The notes under the pieces: generated by a model
What the model was told of the DNA's origin: nothing
The model's database searches: none
What the model saw: only the letters and a program-made list of their open reading frames with translations
Program-made: the position numbers and the translations under genes
Assembly: GCF_001039355.2 (NCBI RefSeq)
Contig: NW_019773596.1
Location: forward strand, 36,269 to 75,765
DNA from: Lingula anatina
Lineage: Eukaryota > Brachiopoda > Lingulata > Lingulida > Lingulidae
Direction: 5' to 3'
DNA: 39,497 nt
In this document: piece after piece, positions 33,501-39,497 of the stretch
How positions within the stretch are numbered: position 1 is the first letter of the stretch
How the letters are laid out: each line of letters starts with the position of its first letter

Positions 33501-36500
33501 ATTGATGAATGAATAGGTTAATTAATTAAATTATTTATTTGTTTGTTTGTTTGTTTGTTTGTTTGTTTGTTTGTTTATGAATGAATAAATAGGTTAATTA
33601 ATTATGTTCAGATTTTGATGAAATATACAGGATAGGTCACAAATGAGCCAAAGAAGAAATGATTAGATTTTGGTGATGATCCAGTAACTTATAAATGAAT
33701 AAATAAATAATTAGGGAATTAATATATTGATGAATGAATAGCTTAATTAATTAATTAATTAATTAATTATGTACAGATTTTGATGACATTTACAGGATGG
33801 GTCATAAATGGGCCAAGGAAGAAATTATTAGATTTTGGTGATGATCCATTAATTTATAAATGAGTAAATAAATAAATTATGGAATTAATTTATTAATGAA
33901 TAAGTAAGGCTTGTGGAACAAACTAAACAAATGCCACAGAGTTCCATAATTAAAATAAAGTTATAGAGCTTTAGAGTCTTTCTGTTAAAAGTTCTTGTTT
34001 GTTTGAGAAAACATTAAAGAGTTGCAGTCATCTTTTTTTATGACTATTTCAGAAAAATTTTGAAAGAAAGCGAATTGGATGCCATGACACTCTCAGCTCA
34101 AAAGGAAGAATTTGAGAGAAAGCGGCGTCTTGCAGAACAACAGAGATTACTCTTACAACAACAACAACAACTTCAGCAGCAGCAGCAGTTACAACTTCAA
34201 AAACAGCAACAAGAACTCGACCTGTTGCAACCTGAATTGCAGCAGACCCAAAGGCCGATAAAACAAGAATTCCCTCCCAGGGAGCGGGTAGAGAAAGATT
34301 CACAGCTGAAATCTCTCTTACAATGTACGTATTGAACATTAGTCATGGTGCAGTGGCATTTCGGATTCTCAATTTATCACAGAGAGATAACCGCCCAAAG
34401 CAATTGCTAATTTTTGTTGCAATTTGCCCCATGGATGTCTAGAAAGATGTAATAAGCATCATTAAAAACATATTTATCGTAAGCCCAATAGTTCACCTTC
34501 ACCCTTAATTATGATAATCCTCTGTACTAAATCACAGTATCCGAAGTCTTGCTATCAGAGTGAGCAATTCTAAATTATGAAAAGACAAAATGATCATGGT
34601 ATTTGGCCCTTACCGTGTCTAACAATCAGATAAATTGCCACTTACAGCAAGTCTAAGTTAAAACTTGCGATAAAATGGCTTGGGATATCCGTCATAAGTC
34701 AGTTTTGAATTATAGGGCTTTTTATAGTGTCAATAATTTTAAGAAATATTATAGTGTTATATAGGGGAGTCACGGGAAAGATGATATTTTATGAAATGAT
34801 TCAAGCAAAGGTTATCAGACATAAAAGGTTAAGTGTTGAAAAGTAAGAGAAACTTCATAGGATCTGTAAATATTATTTAACAAGTCACAAATTATATGTA
34901 ACCTTGACAACTGTGTAAGCCATATATGGTAAACATGCTCTCTTTGTTTCCATGGCAGCTGCTGAGGATGAGGCATCCACATGGAGTTCAAAGAAGGATG
35001 AAGATGTTGTTCTCCTTGACAGTGGAGATGACAGTCAGAAGAAAAAAGGAAGAGGTGAGTGCTTTGTGATGGCTTGTGTTTTAGAGGAGACATCCGTGGC
35101 CAGCTTCTACATTTTCAAATTTACGTACGTGCCCTTTTATTGCATGTGAACAGTATTTTGAATAAATTGAGATTGCCATTACAAGCGTTTAAGGGATAAC
35201 AACTTCATTTTGGAAAAAAAATGGATTTTCCTTGGGTAAACAACAATTTTGAAATACTTAACAATGGTTAATGAATCTGTTCCAACATTCAAAGTTACTC
35301 CGTTTTTTTTTTTTTTTTTTGTAGTAATCTCAAGAGATTATTACAGAGTGTAGCCATCTATGGAGGTCACGTGATCTGATGGCAGCAAGCACAATGTTTA
35401 CAATGTATTTATTGTGAAATATGAATCTCAAACAAAGAATTGTTATCCCTTGAAACAGGTCAATTTACTGCTTCCCATGTTTCATGGAACCAGAATGACT
35501 GGATGTGTGTCAGTGCTTGTTGTGGTAAACTTCAGCCAAACTTACCACCGATTATTCTGAGTCCTATAAACAAGGACCTGTGTAGTTATATCAGTTAATA
35601 ATTATATACACAGAAACAAGACAGAAATATTTTGTTTACAAAACTGCGTAGTTATAATTTCAATTGATTTTTTTTTTTTGCACTCAAGATGTCATCGAGC
35701 TCTCCAGCTCCGACAACGACGAGGAGTGTGTGCTGCTCCCTAGCGACTCTGAAGAGCAGGAGGAGGAGGAGGACCACGAAAACAGCGGTTGTCATATCAA
35801 TGATGCCATGAATCAGCCTGATGCTCAGGGGAGAGTTTTGGTCAATGTGGGTCACCCTCCTGATGAGCCGGATATTTTTCTCGCCTCCCAGTTAACCAGG
35901 GCAATAAAACCTCATCAGGTCAGTGGAGTGGGTGATTGGTTGGTTGGTTTTGGTTGGTTGGTTTTGGTTGGTTGGTTGGTTGGTTGGTTGGTTGATTTTC
36001 CATGATGATCAGTCAATCAGTTTATTTTAAATCAAATGATTAATGAATGAATTGAACTATTAATTCATTGATCAGTTTATTCATTTCAATTATATTAGTA
36101 TGTTGTACAGTGAGAAATACCTAACAAGTTTCATTGGCATAAGCACCAAGATGAAATCAGTGATATGAGATTAAACTTTCATATTATATTATTTTCTCTA
36201 AAGGGAAAAATATCAGTTCACTATCAGTTCTGAATTTAGTGAAAAACTTTTTCAAGTATACCCAGCTCCCTTTTGTTAATGTTTATCAAGAGGGATATTT
36301 AGATATATCGATAGAATATGTTTGGCAAATTGATTAGTTCCTTTGTATTATATATGTATATATTTTTTTTTAAGTGTGTATTTTTATTTGCTGTGAAACA
36401 TTTGATGTTTATAATGCCATTTTTGACCACTTATTCCTGTGCTGCCATCTATCTTTCATTCAGATTGGAGGTGTACGATTCTTGTATGACAACTTAGTGG

Positions 36501-37645
36501 AGTCTGTTGGGCGTTTTCGCTCAAGTCATGGATTTGGTTGTATTCTGGCCCACAGTATGGGGCTGGGGAAAACTATACAGGTAAGAGAGATTTTATTTAT
36601 TTTTCTTTTTATTTATACAGTTGTTTATTTATTACTTTGTGATTTATTTATAATTATTAGAATTAAGAGAAAAATTAGATTTCATTAGGTAATTCAATGC
36701 AATGACCCCATTAAATACTTTATATCTTTCACTGATGTTGGAAAAATTTTACTGTATTTGGTTTCAAGTTGCAGTCTTTGATCCCTGATCCCTGTTTCAA
36801 TAATATTTTGAAATGTTTTCAGGTGATTTCATTCATCGATGTGTTCCTGCGGCACACCGATGCCAGGACGGTACTTTGTATAGTTCCCATCAACACCCTG
36901 CAGAACTGGATGTCCGAGTTCAACATGTGGCTGCCACCCCCTGGGGACATTAAGCCAGGGTCAGAGGTCGAGCCTCGGCAGTTTAACATCTACATTGTCA
37001 ACGATGCTCATAAGAATACCACAGCTCGGGCAGAAGTTATAGGTGAAGTAGTTTTTAGTGTTCAGCAATACTGACTGCTCTGTTGTGTTGTCAATGTTTA
37101 TCTGCACGTTTTCATTGCTATGATAGTGTAAGCACTACTATTACAATAATTCCTTCCTCAGCTGATAAGTAATGAATAATACAGAAGTAGTAAAACCATT
37201 TGACAAAGACACATTATGAAGGAAAACAATGATAAGAATAAAGATGAAAATCAGTTTTTATAAAGATAAAAATTTTGATATTTCAGAGAAGTGGTACAGA
37301 AACGGAGGAGTACTGCTGATGGGTTACGAGATGTACCGCTTGCTGTCGTCCAGGAAAACCCCATTGCCGAGAAAGAAGAAGAAGCAGAGCAATGAACCAG
37401 AGGTCATTGACCTGGAAGAGGAAGACAAGAACAAGGAACTACAGCTGGGTAAGGGATGGCTGGACTGTTGGACATAGGGGAATTTAGAAAGTGATGAATT
37501 TTTTGGGAAATTATTACGTAGATGGTATTGTAAGTGTGGATTGGAATCTTGAGATTGCAGATTTGAAGTGCTTAGAGTTTCTGAATCAATCTTGTCCAGT
37601 TTGTGCTATTTTCCATATGTTGTATGCAATCAGTTGTGGAAAGAA

Positions 37646-37677
<32 letters not shown>

Positions 37678-39353
37678 GGATGTGTGGTAGGTTGGAGAAA
37701 GAGAGAGAGGCAAAAGTTCACTCTCATCAAATTTTTAAAAATAAATTAAAATTCTTTCTCTCTCATGCTCCAGATATCCAGTCAGCATTGCTGAGGCCAG
37801 GCCCTGATCTGGTGGTGTGTGACGAGGGACACAGGATAAAGAACAGTGGAGCGGGAATATCCCAAGCATTGAAGAACATCAGAACTAGGTGGGATTACAG
37901 TGAAGATTTAGATTATTACTGTTGATTAAAATTTTACATTTATCTGTATTAATTAACAGTTAAATATGATTTTATATGAGTGTTTCAGTAAAAAAACAGT
38001 AGATATTGGTCTAAAGCAGTACCCATATTTTTCTTGTGATAAGATAAGCACAAGATTTCTTTTCATTGGACTGTTGTGGTCCTTGTGGATTTGTCTTGAA
38101 TTCAAGTAGACTAAACTTTTGTCTGGAAATCTCTTGTGAAACATGCCCCAGAGCCAACTCTCAGGGAAAGTTTCTCTAAGTAAGATAGCTGAATAAATGT
38201 ATCCAAAATTTTTAATGGAATAAATGATGAAATTGCTTCAAACAACGGCTAAAATAAACAGATATTCTTAAAATTGTTCTTCTTTCACCTCATCAGGAGA
38301 AGGGTTGTGCTGACCGGGTACCCGCTCCAAAACAATCTAATGGAATACTGGTGCATGGTGGACTTTGTGCGGCCAAACTTCCTGGGGACAAAGACGGAGT
38401 TCAGTAATATGTTTGAACGTCCGATCATGAACGGTCAGTGCCAGGACAGCACTCCGCAGGACACGCGGCTCATGAGGTTCCGAGCTCATGTACTGCATAG
38501 TTTACTGGAGGGATTTGTACAGAGGTGGGTTGAATATTTATAAATATATAGTGTCCTGTCTAAGTTTGCTGCATTAAGGTTGGCCTCTGTTACTTTTTGG
38601 CTGATCCAAAGCAGATATAGTGGCCTGTAATTGAACTTATTTTCAGGCTATTTATTTATTTATTTATTTATTTATTTTTTTTTTTCATTTATTAAAAAAA
38701 AAAAATTTTTTTTAAATTTATTTATTTATTTATTTATTATTTTTTTTATTTTTATTTTTTTGAAGTGTTCTTCAGTTATACTGGAATTCGGGGTCACATT
38801 CATTTCCCAAGCAGTCTGTGCCAAATTTTTTTTTAAATTGCTTACTTGCCCTTTGGGGTACCAACAGGTCCAAGAATCGACTAGCCCAAAGCAAGAAAAG
38901 TGTCCAGTAACTGAATTGAAGTTAATAAAATTTGGTGCAGGTTCGTTTGGTGCAGGGTTGTTTGGTGCAGGGTCAGTAATAAGGTTCATGATGTATTATT
39001 CTGGTGTCCAACTTCTATATTATTCATGCATGCATGCTCTCTATTGTTCAGTCACGTACACACTGTATTGTTCAGGTGTGTTTGTATTGAAAGTGTACCT
39101 CATTGTGCCAGTTTTACAGTAACACTTCCTTGCACTTGCACCAACATTTACTGATCTGTGTCTGGCATCTTTCAGACGCAGCCACGCAGTTCTGAAGGCC
39201 GCCTTGCCACCCAAACAAGAGCATGTGTTGTTGATACGTATGAGCCCTATACAAAGGAAGCTGTACAAGGAGTTTATGACCAACGTGGTGGACTCTGGCC
39301 TTTCTGCCTGGGCCAATAGTAACCCCCTGAAGGCCTTTGCTGTCTGTTGTAAG
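29037..39353 (+). CDS. RAD54L2: RAD54L2/ARIP4, SNF2-family chromatin-remodelling ATPase; first 10 coding exons, 3' end off-window
   Basis: A nuclear Rad54/ATRX-like SNF2 ATPase. The vertebrate protein binds the androgen receptor and DYRK1A and modulates transcription. Conceptual splicing: join 29037-29680, 34053-34324, 34959-35054, 35689-35918, 36464-36580, 36823-37042, 37287-37448, 37774-37888, 38297-38524, 39176-39353. That is 2262 nt, 754 codons, all phases consistent. In order: acidic region (about 90-140), basic block (about 180-208), ERRNIRK (210-216), Gln-rich coiled segment, SUMO-interaction-like VIELSSSD, Walker A HSMGLGKT (Lys450), motif Ia VPINTLQNW, motif II DEGH (597-600) and motif [12 protein letters not shown] (624-632). 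The ARIP4-type spacer VIDLEEED between Ia and II and the [18 protein letters not shown] block favour RAD54L2 over ATRX or RAD54. The second helicase lobe lies beyond the window. Confidence 0.96.
30300..31075 (+). mobile_element. Possible degraded non-LTR retrotransposon fragments
   Basis: A plus-strand stretch near 30352-30465 reads roughly [29 protein letters not shown], with a stop or shift before AKLWNEIF. This recalls the C-terminal end of LINE reverse transcriptases. An (AAT)n tract follows, and a separate AATAAAGTATTCAATTCAAT tail sits at about 31050. Weak, by eye only. Confidence 0.25.
30484..30518. repeat. (TAA)n microsatellite
   Basis: About 11-12 trinucleotide units in RAD54L2 intron 1. 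Confidence 0.95.
33105..33912 (+). repeat. Minisatellite array, five copies of a roughly 140-225 bp unit
   Basis: Units begin at about 33105, 33280, 33383, 33609 and 33773. Each starts with CAGATTTTGATGAAATTTAC (diverged in the first), continues with GATTAGATTTTGGTGATGATCC, and ends in a variable (TTAA)n stretch. Copy 2 has lost its middle, and copy 3 has gained a (TTTG)n insert. It lies about 140 bases before RAD54L2 exon 2. Confidence 0.88.
33531..33577. repeat. (TTTG)n microsatellite inside the minisatellite
   Basis: About ten TTTG units expanded within copy 3 of the array. Confidence 0.93.
34053..34324 (+). CDS. RAD54L2: RAD54L2 coding exon 2 (Gln-rich)
   Basis: Residues 215-305: [29 protein letters not shown], then a run of Gln-rich repeats encoded mostly by CAA/CAG. 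Matches the human KLLREDQLEPVT and ELERRKRLEQQRK region. Acceptor tttcag; donor T|gtacgt, phase 1. Confidence 0.94.
34959..35054 (+). CDS. RAD54L2: RAD54L2 coding exon 3
   Basis: Residues 306-337: [31 protein letters not shown]. Acidic, with a [13 protein letters not shown]-interaction-like motif. Acceptor ggcag; donor G|gtgagt, phase 1. A short, poorly conserved exon placed by phase and splice sites. Confidence 0.82.
35689..35918 (+). CDS. RAD54L2: RAD54L2 coding exon 4
   Basis: Residues 338-414: [20 protein letters not shown], then [30 protein letters not shown] and RAIKPHQ. The DALGRVLVN and KPHQ motifs are characteristic of ARIP4. Acceptor tcaag; donor CAG|gtcagt, phase 0. Confidence 0.95.
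35933..35997. repeat. (GGTT)n microsatellite just after the RAD54L2 exon 4 donor
   Basis: GGTT/GGTTTT units start 15 bases after the donor at 35919. Confidence 0.93.
36464..36580 (+). CDS. RAD54L2: RAD54L2 coding exon 5 (Walker A)
   Basis: Residues 415-453: [35 protein letters not shown]. Motif I binds the ATP phosphates. Acceptor ttcag; donor CAG|gtaaga, phase 0. Confidence 0.98.
36823..37042 (+). CDS. RAD54L2: RAD54L2 coding exon 6 (motif Ia)
   Basis: Residues 454-526: [40 protein letters not shown], then [20 protein letters not shown]. Acceptor ttcag; donor G|gtgaag, phase 1. Confidence 0.97.
37287..37448 (+). CDS. RAD54L2: RAD54L2 coding exon 7
   Basis: Residues 527-580: [20 protein letters not shown], a Lys-rich loop ([11 protein letters not shown]), then [16 protein letters not shown]. 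Acceptor ttcag; donor G|gtaagg, phase 1. Confidence 0.96.
37774..37888 (+). CDS. RAD54L2: RAD54L2 coding exon 8 (DEGH box)
   Basis: Residues 581-618: [38 protein letters not shown]. Motif II catalytic Asp597/Glu598. Acceptor tccag; donor AG|gtggga, phase 2. Confidence 0.97.
38297..38524 (+). CDS. RAD54L2: RAD54L2 coding exon 9 (motif III)
   Basis: Residues 619-694: [72 protein letters not shown]. Tyr replaces the usual Thr in LTGTPLQN, as in vertebrate ARIP4. Acceptor atcag; donor AG|gtgggt, phase 2. Confidence 0.98.
38649..38760. repeat. (TTTA)n and homopolymer tract
   Basis: Two TTTA blocks (38649-38680 and about 38718-38740) separated by T, A and T runs, in RAD54L2 intron 9. Confidence 0.9.
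38931..38972 (+). repeat. TTTGGTGCAGG short tandem repeat
   Basis: Three copies of a 15-17 base unit with core TTTGGTGCAGG, in RAD54L2 intron 9. Confidence 0.85.
39176..39353 (+). CDS. RAD54L2: RAD54L2 coding exon 10 (last in window)
   Basis: Residues 695-754: [51 protein letters not shown]. Acceptor ttcag; donor AAG|gtatgc, phase 0. The next exon should begin with the IWNHPD-type motif, outside the window. Confidence 0.97.
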
Positions 39354-39387
39354 GTATGCTTCACCGGCATACCTTGTCAATAAAGAT

Positions 39388-39497
<110 letters not shown>

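Larger units (their letters stand above)
29681..34052 (+). other. RAD54L2 intron 1 (4.4 kb)
   Basis: The longest intron of this gene in the window. It contains a (TAA)n tract, possible non-LTR retrotransposon remnants with ATTCAATTCAATTT- and AAATAAATTAAATAAAT-type tails, and the 33.1-33.9 kb minisatellite. No coding exon seen. Confidence 0.75.

Noticed and set aside
33105-33912. CRISPR-like array
   Set aside because: Units of about 140-225 bp with diverged copies and no constant short repeat with unique spacers, in an animal intron. It is a minisatellite.
36464-39353. Assignment of the SNF2 gene to ATRX or RAD54L
   Set aside because: The [31 protein letters not shown] and VIDLEEED spacer motifs and the RRNIRK region match ARIP4/RAD54L2 specifically. 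ATRX and RAD54 differ at these places.

Overview
This is animal nuclear DNA. It is AT-rich and full of microsatellites, with genes split into many short exons by GT-AG introns. Exon-by-exon similarity, recalled from knowledge of the human proteins, identifies two conserved genes arranged head to head. There is no operon, ribosome-binding site, phage or CRISPR. Both proteins stay close to their vertebrate counterparts over most of their length. The small palindromic transposons and tandem repeats suggest an invertebrate, plausibly marine, but I cannot name the phylum from this window.

Minus strand, 753-18222: IFT122 (WDR10), a subunit of the intraflagellar transport complex A. I placed 25 coding exons, and every splice phase closes. 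They give about 1073 residues, from a conserved MRAV start to just past the C-terminal zinc-binding CxxC pairs. Roughly the last 100 residues lie beyond the left edge. Bases 1-752 are intron. Two introns (1784-2147, and the one whose donor is at 752) carry U12-type (minor spliceosome) donors. The first intron has an apparently non-canonical GG donor.

18223-28954: intergenic, or the upstream intron of the second gene. No convincing coding exon was found. It holds a probable promoter zone near 18.2-18.95 kb, several small inverted-repeat elements (MITEs), a duplicated segment with a MITE lodged between the copies, and homopolymer or microsatellite tracts.

Plus strand, 29037-39353: the first 10 coding exons (754 codons, all phases consistent) of RAD54L2/ARIP4, a SNF2-family chromatin-remodelling ATPase. 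They cover an acidic N-terminus, a basic nuclear-localisation-like block, a Gln-rich segment and helicase motifs I, Ia, II (DEGH) and III. The rest of the gene lies beyond the right edge, where the window ends in a (GT)n tract. Intron 1 contains a five-copy minisatellite and possible retrotransposon remnants.

The two products act separately, one in ciliary transport and the other in nuclear chromatin. Nothing in the sequence shows that they work together beyond possible shared promoter DNA. I found no previously undescribed multi-gene system. The most interesting points are the splice-site oddities in IFT122, a near-perfect 265-bp TTAA-flanked palindrome, and a GC-rich exon-like island nested in IFT122 intron 2.
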